A stretch of DNA of 64,000 bases, from assembly GCA_963691705.1 (NCBI GenBank), contig OY829537.1, forward strand, positions 24,490,078 through 24,554,077. The letters are read 5' to 3'. Below the pieces are notes generated by a model, which saw nothing but the letters and a program-made list of their open reading frames with translations, had not been told where the DNA came from and made no database searches. The DNA is from Viola odorata (taxonomy: Eukaryota; Streptophyta; Magnoliopsida; Malpighiales; Violaceae). The translations under genes were made by a program, and so were the position numbers. Positions 10,791-24,344 of the stretch are shown in pieces. How positions within the stretch are numbered: the first letter of the stretch is position 1; every line of letters starts with the position of its first letter.

Positions 10791-11726
10791 CTTACTCCTC
10801 TTCTTGTGCTTTTCTCTCTCTTTTTGTCTAGAAGTTGATGTTCGATCTGCTGATGAGATCGAATCTTTCAACTTCCTCTTTCGATGTGACTCTATTTTTG
10901 CAAATTTTATTTGATTTTTCGATTCTAAATTTGGTGTGGTGTGTGAAATGAATGGGTGTTTTGCAGGAGTTGCTAAGCTTCAAGTTTCAGTGCGTGTGCT
11001 AAGTAGCTATTACTCCGGTTAAGTAATTATTATTATTATTTTTTTCTAAAATTCCGGTTAAGTAATTATGGTACTTTATTACGTAGAATTAGATTTCAGT
11101 AATAATTTAAATTGTACAGATAGGTTTGTTTTCATTTTATAGAAATCTTGTTTTAAATTAGTTTTAACTATATATATTAAAAATAATGTGTTAAAAATGA
11201 TGTGTCTACAGTAATATATTTTGTTTATTAAAAACACACATATATAATAAACATTACTTACAATTTACACCATTAATTATTCATTACCAAATATATATAT
11301 AGAAATAAATAACTAAGTATATTAATTAAATTTAAAATAAAATTGACATTCACTTATAATCTACAACAACAACAAAAACTTAATCATAAAATAAAATCAA
11401 TAAACCAAACAAAATATACCATAAATAAAAGAGAATTTTAAAACGGTAACTTGCTAGCCGGAATGAGGTGTGAAAGTGACAGGAGTCTACAATAAAATAA
11501 TAATTATGTGGTAATTTTTGTGAGAACTTCATATTTATATAAAACTCGGGAATCATTGGAAATTCTATAATGGATCAAATGGTTGAAATACTTCATTTTA
11601 TAAATTAATATAAATTTAATGTAATAAAATTAATAGGTAATTACTGGCAAGAAAGCAAAAGGTCTTTTTTGTTAAATTTGTAAAAAAAAAAACCTTAAAT
11701 AATTTTTGGTAACATTGAATTCATAT
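10791..11726. other. Intergenic between PIN1 and a solo LTR
   Basis: The first 100-150 bases are the likely 5' UTR of the minus-strand PIN1 gene (CT-rich on the minus-strand complement). The remainder is very AT-rich with no coding frame or known repeat that I can recognise. Confidence 0.5.
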
Positions 11727-11820
11727 TGATACGATCCTGGTTCCTTAGGATGCGTAGCACCAATTTTGATCTTTGTTCAAAGATGGATTTCCTGCGGAAT
11801 AGATAGAATAGATAGAACTC

Positions 11821-11960
11821 ACTTGCACAATTAAGACCTGCTGAACGCTAAGCTCCAGCCAACCAAAATCCGAACAAGAGAGGGTCCTTGTGAATGATAA
11901 ACTTGCACAACTAAGACCTGCTGAACGCTAAGCTCCAGCCAACCAAAGTCCGAACAAGAA
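11821..11960. repeat. 80-bp period duplication in the solo LTR
   Basis: A 60-bp block beginning ACTTGCACAA and ending CCGAACAAGA occurs at 11821-11880 and again at 11901-11960 with about two differences. It is absent from the E LTRs, marking a distinct subfamily. Confidence 0.8.
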
Positions 11961-12294
11961 GATAAACAACAAGTAGGATGCAATTCCAAGATTTACTTGT
12001 ATACGACTCAAGTATTGCGGACTCAAGAAGAACAAGGTTCAACCAACTTGAACAAGGGGCGGAGATTGAAGAGATTAACTCAATTTATCAAATAACAGCC
12101 AACTTAATAAAGTAGCCAAGTGGTTCCTTATATAGGTTACAAACAAACCCTAATAGTAAACCAAATAGGAATAGAAGTAGGACTTCCAAAATAGGAAGAT
12201 AACTTAACTAATTAAAACTGTCTAATTAACTAATTAAGCTAAAATAATTAAAGTCAACAACTTGAACTTCAGTCAACGCGCGCTTCTGGACACG

Positions 12295-12462
12295 CGAAAC
12301 GGGCAGGAGCCGTTTTGAGCAATCGGCACGCGAGACAGATGAGTGAAACGGCAATGGCTGAGTGAAACGGTCAGGTGCCGATTTAAGCGAAACGGACAAG
12401 AGCCGTTTTGAATGAATCGGACAAGAGCCGTTTTGGTGACAAACGGTCAAGTGCCGTTTCTG
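12295..12462. repeat. Array of short inverted repeats (AAACGG/CCGTTT) in the LTR
   Basis: Five or so units of the form AAACGGNCAAGNGCCGTTT follow each other; each is a small inverted repeat whose arms AAACGG and CCGTTT could pair. The same array is in both E LTRs (56231-56396; 62902-63068). In the E LTR it lies 160-330 bp upstream of the minus-strand TATA box, in U3. Confidence 0.75.
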
Positions 12463-12671
12463 GCAGAATCATCTTCGGGCATTGTGAATGTAAGGAGATT
12501 CACAACTCTTGGTGTCTTCTCTCTAAGTGCAGCTTCCTCACTTGTCCTCTCACATTCCAGCTCCTTGTGAATGAGAGATGACAAACGGTCTTGAAGCTTT
12601 CTAGCTCTGGCTCGAGTCATGGGACCAGCTGGTGGTAACGGTAGTTGGATGCGTGGATTCGCATCACATAT

Positions 12672-13308
12672 GAAATTAATTTAATTATATTATTAAATGG
12701 AAAAAAAAATATTAATAACTTGTTTAATATTTTTTAAGAAAAGTAAAAGGCACATGACATGCTTAGAAAATTTGAAATCTCTTATTACATAGTATATTAT
12801 AGACTCTAGATGATACAATTATTTTGACTTGAAACTAATTTCATATGCTATTTTCATATTGAGTGTTAAAATTTTATTATTATTTAACCACAATCCGATA
12901 ATAAATCAATAAACACCCGGTGTACTTCTTTTACTCTTTTTACACAACGAGATTAAAAAATAATATGATTCATCACTAGGCCCCAGCCCAATGCCAGTGT
13001 CTTCTACTTTGAACCCAAGGTGCTTTCTTGACGGGGCAAATTAATTATAGTATAAAAATATGAGAGAAGGAACAATAAAAGCACATTATCACATTGTGCA
13101 ACAATGAAGTAAAATGAGCTAGTTAAAGTTTTCATTCATGTTTGAGCATTCAACAACATCCCAATCAAGTTTATTAGATTAGAATTGAAAAGGAAGAAAA
13201 ATTCAAATCATGCTGCAATAAGTAATTTATTCGGTGTAATATCACAATGATTAAAACCGAGATGGAGCGAAGTATTTTTTTATCCCATTTTTTGAGATAT
13301 TTTTTGTA
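12672..13308. other. Intergenic AT-rich sequence
   Basis: Nothing coding or repetitive is recognised. The segment ends at the ATAAT target site of element B (13309-13313). Confidence 0.5.
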
Positions 13309-13313
13309 ATAAT

Positions 13314-13833
13314 TGGTAATACAAATAAATATGCTAAAGGTACTTTCGACCTTTCATCACTAGTAAGAGGGTCCCGGTATATTCCAATACCAATATATGC
13401 CCACGAACACTAGTCATGATTCATAACAATGCCGGTTACCCGAGGTGCGTATAATTTTATATGATGTATTAAGGGAATATATCGGGAAAAGGGGATAGGT
13501 ATCGATAGTGGCCAATTGTGTCCAAGCGACACGTGTCCATGGTGACTCCCCATGAGGGCGGGGCTATAAATACCCCTCTTACCCCCTACTTAGAGATGGA
13601 CACACATACACACGCGCATACACAAAACGCTGCCCACATCACTGCTCATCTACCGGTCCCCCCATCCGATAGTTTCCCTGGTTGTTTATTTTCATCATTT
13701 TCTGACTTGATCGTCGGAGCCTCTACACCAGAGACCCTATCCGACGCTTTGCAGGTGATTTAGGAGCGCGGGATCCCTCCACTCCAACCAACCACATTGC
13801 AAAATAGCCCTCACCCCAGATCTAAGACTATCA
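13314..13833 (+). repeat. 5' LTR of element B
   Basis: 520 bp, starting TGGTAATAC and ending ACTATCA. TATA box TATAAATA at 13565-13572. The leader after it starts TTTTGGTGCTTTCATTGAG, where the primer-binding site is expected; I do not assign the tRNA. Confidence 0.9.
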
Positions 13834-14001
13834 TTTTGGTGCTTTCATTGAGAGCTTTGGATTATTAAGTGAGAACACCTTAATATCTAAGAGCTCCATC
13901 CTCTTTTCCCCTAAGATCTGTTGCTGAAATGACGTCCAATCAAGATTTCTCGTCGCTCCAACCCACTAGTGGTTCCACCGTGCCTACTCGTGATATACTG
14001 G

Positions 14002-16967
14002 TGTCACACCCCCTTTTTTCGATGTTGCGAAACATAGGTTTGGGACGGGAATGCGAGACAAACGTTGGACTTGTCTCAACATCATGCAAATTGAAGTCGC
14101 CATCCTATTTTTCTAGGTTTAGGGAACCTAATCGTCATGGCATAAAAATAAATAAACTAAGACACAAAAGGTCTAAGCCAAAGAACAACGGTTCGAGGTC
14201 GTATTTATGGACTCGAGAAGGTGTTAGGCACCCGAGTCACATCCTTAAAAAAGGTTATCGGTAAGCGAGGTGTTTTGAGAAAAAAACATTTTTACAAGTA
14301 ATTTGGGCCCTCAAAAGTGACATTACATCTTAACATTTTTTCGTCGGGACTTTGTTATTTTCGTTTGGAACCGAGGGACGGGGTTACCATTTTCCCCCTT
14401 ATCATCGAGCCATGCATGATTAATTTATTTACTATGTGATTCTATCATGGCAAAACTAACATCGTATATTTTCATGAATGTACATATATTTTGTGTGGGA
14501 TTGAAGCCACCATGCGTAGCATTTAACAAAAAGACAATTAATTTTATGGCATAAAAGACAAGTGATTTAAACATGTTATACATGTGCGTTGATTTTAATT
14601 TTAGCAATTCTATATGTCCTGCATGCGAGTGGGTGGGTTCTAACGCATTTCTAGGTGGTCATGCACATGGAAATGATTCAGTTTTAGCATCTCTAATAAA
14701 CATTCAAGGAAATGTTTAAGATAAGCGTACCTTTTTTATGAGCCCCGATCGATCCATCTCTTCAAAACCGTGGTTAACAACAAATAATAAATACGTAGGT
14801 ATAAATGAACATACACAATTTTTAACTACTTAACTATTTATTACAAACCAACAGTTGATAATAATAACTACTTATCTAATTATTACAAATTGGAGGTCGG
14901 AATAGCTAATCTAGCTAATTATTACAACAAGTGAAATAAGCAATTAATTAATTATTACAACAAGTCGAGATAATTGATGAAAGCGTTAATTAATTATTAC
15001 AACGAGTTTAGCAATTAAATATTGTCACATACACGTAATTTAAAATAACGAATAATTTAAACATCACATACGAACGATAATAATCCACGAAGATAATGCG
15101 GTGGTTTGATCATGCATGCAATTTTTCTTTATGGGTCGGGCTTGGCCCATATTTGGATTTCTAGTTTTGGGATGACATGCATACGAATAATATTTACGAA
15201 AAATATTGAATAAGTAAAAGAAATAAAAACATACTTTTCGAGCGAAGATTAAAAGTTTAACCTACAAAGCGAGAGTGTTAGTAATAACTCGAAAAATAAT
15301 AAATAATAAAAAGCGCATGCAAACAAATTTCTAGCATGCAAGAAATTAAAAAACACATGATAAAAAAGTAAACAATTTATTTCATACGAGCATACAAATA
15401 TTTCATATTGCAACATGGCATAAAGCAAATAAACATCATGTGAGCATACCAATAATTTCACGATAATTGACATGGCAAAAAATAAGCAAATCCTCATGTG
15501 AACAATTTACGATAATTAAGCACGAAAATAACCAAATCGCCATATGAAGCATGTGAGCATTTTATACGAAAATTAACACATAGCGTAAATAAATAATTTT
15601 TAAGCATACGAAAATTATACGAGAAATTAAAACGAAAGTTTACGAAAAAATAAATTATACGCATACGAAACATTTATACGAAAATTAAGTGGGTCGGGCT
15701 TGGGGCCATTTTGGATTTTTGGACATGAAAAAATAGCCTTGGATAACCTTTTTAATTAAAACAAATGGGCTTGGCAAAGGCCAAACCCACCACCTTTCTA
15801 TTTTCTTTCCCGCCCCCAGTACCCTTCTTCTTCCTCTCTTACGTCGCCGGCGTCATGGCCGGGGACTAAGGTGATTCCAACATGTTAAAACCGACCAGAA
15901 TTGACCCAAATAAATCAACCAACATACCAGCAGACCAATTCCACGAAAACAACAAGTAATTATAAGCAAAACAGTAAGCAATTTTAACAAGAAATAAACA
16001 AGCTAATGAAACGCATATCATGCTATTAATTGATCAAGACAACATATAATTAAATTGAAGTAAGGGAAATGAAATTAGCATGAAAACTAAGCATGTGAGG
16101 CAAGTTCTAGCAATTTATTCATGCTTTAAGGATGAAAACGAAAATTAAAGAGAAGTTAGAGTGAGAAAGCTTACTTATTTCCAGGAGAGTTTTTAGCCAA
16201 GAAGGTAGTGCAAGAAATGAGGAGTGAGAGTGAAATTAGATGCTCTTTTATTGTTGCTTGAAGGTCTCAATTTATAGGGAAGAATCGGCGGAGGAGGTGG
16301 AAGGATAAGGATGGTCGGAGTGGAGGCCAAGTTTGGGCTTGTGTGGCTAAGGATTGCCGATGGGAGGTTTGATGATGATGGATTGTAGTCGGCAAGGCTA
16401 GATAGGAGGAAAAGTGAGGTGATTTTAGATAAACATGCATTAACTGTCATTAATGCATGAATTTGGATACGAACGGGATATTTTGGTACGAGCGAAATCG
16501 CTCGGCAATGAGAATAAATCCGAACCGAGAGGAACACGACGTGTAGAAAAATAAGACAAGAAAACTAGTATACAATGAAGAAATGCGAAACTCGGTTTAA
16601 CGTGTTTATTTTCTCTTTCGGAAATGTCAAAAGTTCGGACGTAAAATAAATGCCCTTACGGTAAAAATTGAATGAAACCAAACGAGATGGCGTGGAAGAG
16701 AAAAATAGTAGGTAATTATCAACTAAAGAAATAACATGCTCAATCTATGGTCCGAGGAAATTTACTCGGAACCGATAGAAGTTCGAGCGAAAAGACAGTC
16801 GAAAATACGAAAAAACTTAAAAAGACATGAAATGATGCGGAATTTTAAACAAATAGCCCACAATTAAAGAATCGACTGAAATTTGATGTAGACGGGCTTT
16901 TAAATGTGACAAGCAATAACAAACGAAAAAAGTTGTGACGTAAGTCAAAATTTGGGTAGCAGCAACA
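14002..16967 (-). mobile_element. Large solo LTR (2966 bp), possibly Ogre-like
   Basis: The segment runs from TGTCACACCCCC to GTAGCAGCAACA and is flanked by ACTGG (13997-14001) and ACTAG (16968-16972), a 4/5 match to a target duplication; gag of element B continues on both sides. It contains no gag or pol frame. A minus-strand TATA box (CTATAAATT, about 16269-16277) with a CT-rich leader after it indicates minus orientation. The GTGTTAGGCACCC motif at 14220 and the great LTR length recall Ogre elements, but the assignment is tentative. Confidence 0.55.
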
Positions 16968-17253
16968 ACTAGTGATTCCAATTTCGGTCACACCAGTAGG
17001 AATGAGATTTGTGCCTGTTAATCGCCAGCTCACCTTCTCCACCGGCCAAGAAATATGTTTTCCAGTAATAATGTTGCCCAGTCCGAGTATGGTCAGCTTA
17101 GCCTCGCCATCCACCGAATCCATTGCTGCCCTCCATGGGAGAACGAATGTCATTATGTCAATGTTGACCAGCTTGATTCCTCAACCGGCGACCCATGTAC
17201 CGGTTACCCCACCAATATTTACTCAGCCTTTGGTCGCATCACAAGCGGGGTAG

Positions 17254-18239
17254 TGATACGATCCTAGTTGCGTAGAATGCGTAACGAGTACTTTTTGATC
17301 TAGTTCGAAGGATTGGATTTTGAATGCGGAATAAAATAACTCAACTTGGAAGTTTAACCCTGCTAATAAATTGTACTAGCCAACCTAAACGTAACAAGTG
17401 AGGTTCTTGCTTCGGATCCCTAACCCTGTATTCAACATGTGAATACCAACCTAGGTGAAACGACACAATAGGGGTTCGAACTCTCGGTTTTTACTTGCCA
17501 ATTATTCGAGTGTTCGAAGTTGAATAGTAACAAGATTCACACGTGAACAATAAGTGAATACTCTTCAAGACAATGTCTCAATATCAATTTGGGTAAAAAT
17601 AGCTTAATTTTATTATGAGCACAATCGGCTCTATATATAGGCCAAACGCCAATACAAGTTTAACTATAACTATAAGTTCTAATTAGACTAGTAATAGAAG
17701 TTCTAACTACGAAATAACTCTAAGAATTAATTAATAAATATATTATAAACATTCCAGAAGGTTCAAGATAGCTTTCGTCCGCATGGGCTCTAAGATGGGC
17801 CTCAATCTCCAAGTCGGTCGCTTCATGCGTTCACACTGCACATGAAAATGTCCACTAGGGCTAATTTTTTATTTGCTTGTCCGATTTGGCTGAAACTTGT
17901 TCCAAATGAAAGATAACATCCGAAAGCTTTGGGAACAACCTTTTCGTTCCTAGTCCGGGTCTCACTGGTCCAAAATGGCTTGGTTGAAGTTGTCTGATGC
18001 GTCCTACAGTCCTTGTCTGCATAGGACTCCTGTCAACGAAAATATTGGCTTGAGCTTTTGGATGATCCACTCGTCCAAACGTCCTAAAATTTGGACACAA
18101 TAAATATAACATATTAAAGTGTCCATCAAGCCTTTGTGATCCCTGATCGGACTCCATATGCTCCATCATGGCTCGAAGCTTTGGTCTATCTAACCATTGT
18201 TGCTTGGTGTATGTGAGTGGCGGGACTAGGATCGTATCA
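17254..18239 (-). mobile_element. Solo LTR (986 bp) related to element D
   Basis: It starts TGATACGATCCTAG, ends GGATCGTATCA and is flanked by an exact duplication GGTAG (17249-17253 and 18240-18244). On the minus strand it carries a TATATATAG box preceded by GGCC/TTTGGCC-like sequence and a distal block similar to the LTR of element D (CGGACAAG, GTTTCAGCC). It splits gag of element B. Confidence 0.9.
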
Positions 18240-19639
18240 GGTAGCCACTTGTACTGAATGAGCTACCAGCTCCACAAGTCATTCATTTGCCCCCTGTAGG
18301 AAGTCAACACCCCCCTACTTGGGAATGCGGACCAACCTGCTCCACTAGTGCCACCCATTATGAACCCTCCTAGGGTGGAGGAGGGATATTTGGATAATAT
18401 GAACGAGGTCAGTAACGGTGCTACAAGGCACAGTGTGAGAAGGGATCATTCTCATCAGCATGTAAGGAGGTCTGACGGTAGAAGGAGTAGGAACAGATCT
18501 CCAAGAGCACACTCGCCTGTGAGGGATTACCGTCAATGGAATCTATGCGAGAAGGAGGAATATGGGTACTAAGACACCGAGTCAGCAGAGGGATCAAGCT
18601 TCCGACATAAGTTTATGATGGTACCAAGGATCTCGTTACCCAACTGAATCGGGTGAAGGATTATGTTAAGTTCCAAACACGGAGAGACGAAGCGTTATGT
18701 CAGATTTTCATCTTGATATTATCAGGAATCACCAGAACGTGGTTCGAAGGGTTACCGGCAAGTTCCATAGACAATTTTGCTCAGCTGGAGGAGAAGTTCC
18801 AGAGTAGATTCATTACATCTATTCCCTTGAAGAAATCTTCTGCCGCTTTATTTGATATACACCGAAAGCAACGAGAGTCACTCAGAAGTTACCTAGATTG
18901 ATTCAACATGGATATGGTCATGACGCTGGATGTTAATATTGATTTGGCGGTAGAAGTGTTGAAAAGAAATTAAGGCTACGACAAGCTTGAGGATACGTTG
19001 TTGGTAGAACCCCCACAGACCTTGGTTCTTTTGCGGATCAAGGCTCATAACTTAAAAAAATGGAAGAAGTTGATTATCGACGAAGAGTGCAGAAAGACCC
19101 CGTCCAGCGAAAGTCGCTAGAAAAAAAATTAGAGCTATAGAGAGGTAGGCAGACAGACTTTAAGTCAACTCCACTATTGATCCCAAGAGTAGAAATCCTA
19201 ACGGTGATTGAGGATAAAAAGCTACTAATCTGATATCCTAACTGGAAACCTGGGCGTCATTTGGGGCCGTAGAAAGATTTGTTTTCTCGCTTCCATAAGG
19301 CACCGGGGCATGATACTGAAGGTTGCCGCCATATGCAGGTGCCCATTGAGGGACTGATCGAGGAAGGATACTTGGGGGAATATGCAAAAAAGGCTAGAGC
19401 GCAGGTTCCCGACAACTGAGTTAATAATAATCGGGAGGAAAGAATGAAAGTTGTGCCTTCCGGCTCCTCATTGGTGGAATTGAGAAGGGATAAGGGGAAA
19501 GAAACATTGATGGCTACCGCAGAAAAATTCCTGGTAATTAACTTGATAACAGAAGGAACTTAGCACCTTGAGGAGCCTTCTGCTAGCGGAAAGAGAAAAT
19601 GGGAGGAAGAATTACAAGAGAAGGTCGGGCTTGGCCTAC

Positions 19640-22600
19640 TAGATCAGATGATGATTTCGTTCTCTGGAGAGAATGAACAAGGGGTTGTGTATCCTCATAA
19701 TGACGCATTGGTATCAACGGAAATTATCGAAAGCCATGAAGTCAAGAGGATCGACAATGGAAACGCTGTAAATTTACTCTCTCAGCGCGTACGCATTAAT
19801 GAAGCGTCCAAAATGGGAGTTAGTATCGTTCCAAAAGTCAATTATCAGAGTGGACGGAGTGCCCATCCTGATAAACAGTTGCTGCTTTGTCCTCTTGCCC
19901 CTACTAGTATTTTTCTTAGAAGACAGTTCCAAGAGGACAAAGCAGCAACTGTTTATGGTGGTGGATCTAAATTTGCCATATAATGCTATCTTGGGACGAC
20001 CTTTCCTGAATGCCTTTGGAGCCGTAACATCTCAACGACATTTGAAGTTAAAGTACCCTTCATGGGATGGTATTGTTACGATCAAGGGTGACCAGAAGTT
20101 GGCCACCGAGTGCTACCTTCTCATGACTAACGGTAACTGTGACCGTTATGTTTGCGTGGTAGATGATGCTTCGGAACAAATGGTTAAACGACGCGCTTAA
20201 CCATTAGAGAAGATGGTACCAGTTCTGGTAAGGGGTGGCTAACGGAAGTTTTTTAATAAGTGAAAAATTAAGTCAAGAAGAACGTGTACAGTTGACCAAG
20301 CTGCTGAACAAGTGCAAGGGAGAATTTGCATGGATACCGTCTGATATGCCCGGTATCCCTAGGAAAGTTGCTGAGTACCGTTTAAATGTCAATCCTGAAG
20401 CTAAGCCAATCCAGCAAAAACGTCGAGCATTTTCAAAAGAAAAAGCAGGCGCAATTGAGAGGAAGGTCGCCAAGCTCTTGAAAGCGAATTTCATTCGTGA
20501 AGTCTAATACCCCCCGTGGCTCACAAATCTGGTAGTGGTCCCCAAGCCTAACAACGAGTGGAGGATGTGTATTGATTTCATGGACCTCAACGAAGCATGC
20601 CCCAAAGATTGTTATCCATTGCCCGGATAGATCAGCTAGTAGACCAAACAGCGAGGTACGAGTACCTAAGTTCACTTGATGCAAATTCAAGTTATCATCA
20701 GATACCTATGGCATTAGAGGATGAGGAGAAAATAACTTTCATTACTCCAAAAGTCACGTATTGCTATCGAGCCATGCCCTTTGGCTTAAAGAACACTGGG
20801 GCTACATTCCAGAGAACTGCCAATAAGATGTTTGAAGCTCAAATTGGCAAGAATCTGGAGGTATATGTGGATGATATGTTAGTAAAAAGCAAGAATTTTG
20901 AGTGTCACCTAGCAGATCTGGAAGAAGTTTTTGGAGTTATGCGTAAGTATGGCATGAAAATTAACCCTAAGAAATGCATATTTGCATTTCAAACAGGAAA
21001 ATTCCTTGGGTACATTGTCATCCGGAAGAAAATTCAGCCCAACCCATCCAAACTGAAGGTGATCCATGATATGATATCGCCAAGGAATGTTAAAGAAGTT
21101 CAAAGACTTACCAGACGAGTCATCGCTTTGAGCCGGTTCATTTCCAAGCAAGGGGAGCGATACCTTACATTTTTCAAGCTGATCCGGAAGAAAGATTCAT
21201 TCGGATGGACAGATGAGTGCGAGGAAGCCTTTCTCAAACTCAAGGGATATCTCACTTTTGATTTACTACTAACTCGTCCGAAAGATGGAGATACTTTGTT
21301 CTTGTATATGGGGGTTGTTGATGAAGTAGTGAGTGTCGTCCTGGTACGGGACAAAAACGGTGTTCATAGGCCAGTCTACTTCATCAGCCACATCCTTTAA
21401 GATATTGAGCTGAGATACTGCGACATTGAAAAGGTAGCATTCGCATTGGTACAGGCCACCTGAAAGATGACACGATATTTCCATGCTCATCCGGTAGTTG
21501 TTCTGACGAATCAGCCGTTGTGAAGAATTTTCAAGAGGCCAAAAACTTCTGGAAGAATGGTCATGTGGGCTATCGAGCTTGAACAATACGGATTGCAATA
21601 TCGGTCTAGACCATCCATTAAGGCGTATGCCTTAAATTATTTTATTATCGAATGCACTTTCACTCAGGAGTCGTTACATGAGATATCGACGGAGGAAACA
21701 GAACACATGGATCTACCTTACCCCTATACCTACGGAGATAAGTGGGTCAATTTTATTGACGGCGCTAAACACTAGGAATTAGTCGGTGTTGGTATTATAG
21801 TTTCGGGACCCAATGGAATCAATATATGATATGCCTTGAGGATCTTGAAACCCTTGTCTAACAATGCGGCCGAGTACGAGGCACTATTAACTGGCTTGCG
21901 TATCGGGAAGAATCTGGCCACGAAAGAAATACACGATCAATTAGAGCTAGAAGATTTGCATATAATCGTGTATGGAGATTCTAAATTGATAGTCGACCAA
22001 GTTAATGGTCATTATCAGGCTAAAGATCCCACAATGCTACGATACCTTAAAAAAGTTCAGAAAGAATTGATCGAAATTAAGAAAAGAGGAATTCAAGTTA
22101 AAACTGAGCACATACCAAGAGAAGAGAATGCAAAAGCGGATGAAATTGCCAAGTTGGCCGCTGATTCTAACGCGGTTATGCCGATTGATGTAATGATAGA
22201 AGAAATCACGATACCCTCCTTCATGGAGGAGAAATTTTTTTTGTGCGTGCATGAAGCAACAGATGATTGGCACATTCCAGTAATTGATTACCTTAAGTGT
22301 GGTGTATTACCAAAAGATGTGACAAAAAAGAAAAAAAGTGATCAAGCGGGCCGATAGATGCACGTATTACGATGGTAAGCTCATCCACCAGTGTTTCTCC
22401 ATTTAGCAGCCAAATGTATATCGGAGGCAGAAGGCCTTTACACCCTTCGAGAAATTTATGAAGGCATTTGCGGAATGCATGTCTCTGGGAGTACAATGGT
22501 TGCACAAGTTCTACAAACCGGGTTCTATTGGCCTACAATCCGAAAGGATTGTGATTATTTTGTAAAAACCTGTAAGAAATGCCAAGAGTTTGCAAAAATT

Positions 22601-23480
22601 CCACGACAACTTGCAATAGAGATATCTGAGTTGATCAGTTCTTGTCCCTTTTCCAAGTGAGGGATTGATATTCTTGGTCTTTTCCCGAAAGCTTCCCCAC
22701 AACTCAAGTTTCTCATCGTAACGGTTGATTACTTTACAAAATCGACTGAAGCGGAAACTCTCCCTGTAATAACAACAGAAAAGGCATGACACTTCTTCAA
22801 ACATCAAGTTATCATGCGATTTGGTATTCCCCGGATCCTCATCATTGATAACGGAATGCAATTTACCAGCGCCTACTTTCAAAAACGTTGTCGGGAGCTG
22901 ATGATGGAACAAAGGTTCTCTTCCGTTGCTCACCCATAAACAAATGGGCTAGTCGAAGTGACCAATCGCACTATTCTTACGGACATAAAAAAGAATCTGG
23001 AAGGATCCCAAAAGAAATAGGCTGAGGAGTTGCCATACGTTATGTGGGTTTATCGAATGACCACTAAGACAAGTACTGGGGAGACTCTATTTGCAATGAC
23101 CTATGGCACTGAAGCTGTCACCCAGGTAGAAAATGGAGCTTTGAGTCTCCGCATAGAGTACTTCAACGAGGAACAAAATGAAGATAGATTTCGGGCCAAC
23201 CTCGACCTGCTACCAGAGGTGCGAGAACGGGAAATCCTCAAAACAATTTACTACAAGCGTAAGATGGCCAAGTACCACAATCGGCGTGTCAAAGAACGGT
23301 TGTTAAAAGTGGGAGACTTGGTACTACACAAAAAAAAAGCCACTGGTCAGTGCATGAGAAAGCTCAGTCCAAACTAGTAAGGACCCTATCGGGTGACCAG
23401 AGTTATCGAGAAAGGAGCATATCACTTAGAGGAGTTTAACGGTACCCCACTGCCTAACTCTTGGAATATTACAAACTTAA
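19640..23480 (+). pseudogene. pol of Tat element B (protease, RT, RNase H, integrase), broken
   Basis: Protease-like region 19640-20200; RT about 20235-21250 with YVDDML at about 20862; first RNase H about 21250-21500; an extra RNase H about 21770-22200 (NNAAEYEALLTGLRI, GDSKLIVDQVNG), as found in Tat elements; integrase about 22390-23400 with CKKCQEF, GIDILGLFP, IDNGMQFTS and VEVTNRTI. Stops and frame changes occur repeatedly, for example the TGA just before GIDILG (about 22659). No chromodomain is present. The pol end is followed by the tandem array. Confidence 0.9.
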
Positions 23481-23636
23481 AATTATATCATCCAAGAGTA
23501 GATGTACTATTTGTATCCTCTATGTGAATACTAATACCGTGGATGTAGGTTTTAATACCTAACCATGTTAAAAAATATGCAAGTGTTAATTTTTTGTAGA
23601 TTGTGATTTACATGTATATAAACCCCAAAATAAGAC

Positions 23637-24000
23637 GGTGTCTGCCATAATCCATCGACGTCTTTCCACAGATGTGTGAATGGTAGCGGATTTCGATAAA
23701 CTTAAAGGGGGTGTCCGCCATAATCCATCGTCGTCTTTCAGCAGATGGGTGAATGGTAGTGGATACAATCAGCCTTATCGGTAATAATCCACCATAATCC
23801 ATCGTTATCTTTTCAGCAGATGGGTAAATGGTAGTGGATACAATCAACCTTATCGGCAATAATCCACCATAATCCATCGTCATCTTTTCAGCAGACGGGT
23901 GAATAGTAGTGGATGAAATCAGCCTTATCGACAATAATCCACAATAATCCATCATCGTCTTTTCAACAAACGGGTGAATGGTAGTGGGTAACAGTACACA
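23637..24000. repeat. Five tandem units of 73-75 bp in the 3' region of element B
   Basis: CCATAATCCATCG-type cores occur at 23645, 23718, 23792, 23867 and about 23942, each followed by TTTTCAGCAGA and GTGAATGGTAGTGG. The array follows the integrase end and precedes the spacer before the antisense gene, the known hypervariable 3' UTR position of Tat/Ogre elements. Confidence 0.88.
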
Positions 24001-24344
24001 ATCCAGCCTCACTGATACAGGTAATCAAACGAATTACAAAAGTTTACTCATGCTTATTAGAACTTTACTAATACCTATTTCAAATTATCCTAACAGACAA
24101 GGAAAGATGTGATCTTTCCATATTATCAATAAATTATTAATATCCTTAGGAAATCAAACGGAAAGATATGGCATGGACTTGTTCTTTTGTTTTTTATATT
24201 TCCGTTGTAATATTACTATTACTCTTTACATATTACTATTACCCTTTGCATCTTTGTGATAGCTAACGACACAGGGAATTCAAACAGAGTATAAACACTT
24301 GTAATTTTTTTTGAAAAAGAGAGTTCGTTGACAAAAAACCGACA

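Larger units (their letters stand above)
11727..12666 (-). mobile_element. Solo LTR related to element E
   Basis: It starts TGATACGATCCTGG and ends GGATTCGCATCA like the two LTRs of element E, and is flanked by an exact 5-bp duplication CATAT (11722-11726 and 12667-12671). There is no internal region, so it is the product of LTR-LTR recombination. It is about 940 bp against 907 bp for E, because the portion near 11820-11960 carries a different sequence with an 80-bp duplication. By comparison with E it is in minus orientation. Confidence 0.92.
13929..19640 (+). pseudogene. gag of Tat element B, fragmented
   Basis: The gag start MTSNQDFSSLQPTSGS (ATG 13929) is cut at 14001 by a solo LTR, resumes at about 16973 (NRQLTFSTGQEICFP), is cut again at 17253, and resumes at 18245. 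The Retrotrans_gag core is seen at 18653-19045 (FILILSGITRTWFEGLPASSI, NFAQLEEKFQSRF) with in-frame stops at about 18899 and 18972. A downstream motif FHKAPGHDTEGCRHMQ (about 19290) is typical of Tat gag ends. No functional product is possible. Confidence 0.85.

Noticed and set aside
12226..12450. 74-codon minus-strand frame repeated in three LTRs (also 56161 and 62834)
   Set aside because: It is generated by the inverted-repeat array of the LTR; its recurrence is due to LTR homology, not coding conservation.
23637..24000. CRISPR-like array because of regular repeats
   Set aside because: Units are contiguous tandem repeats without spacers, in a plant retrotransposon.
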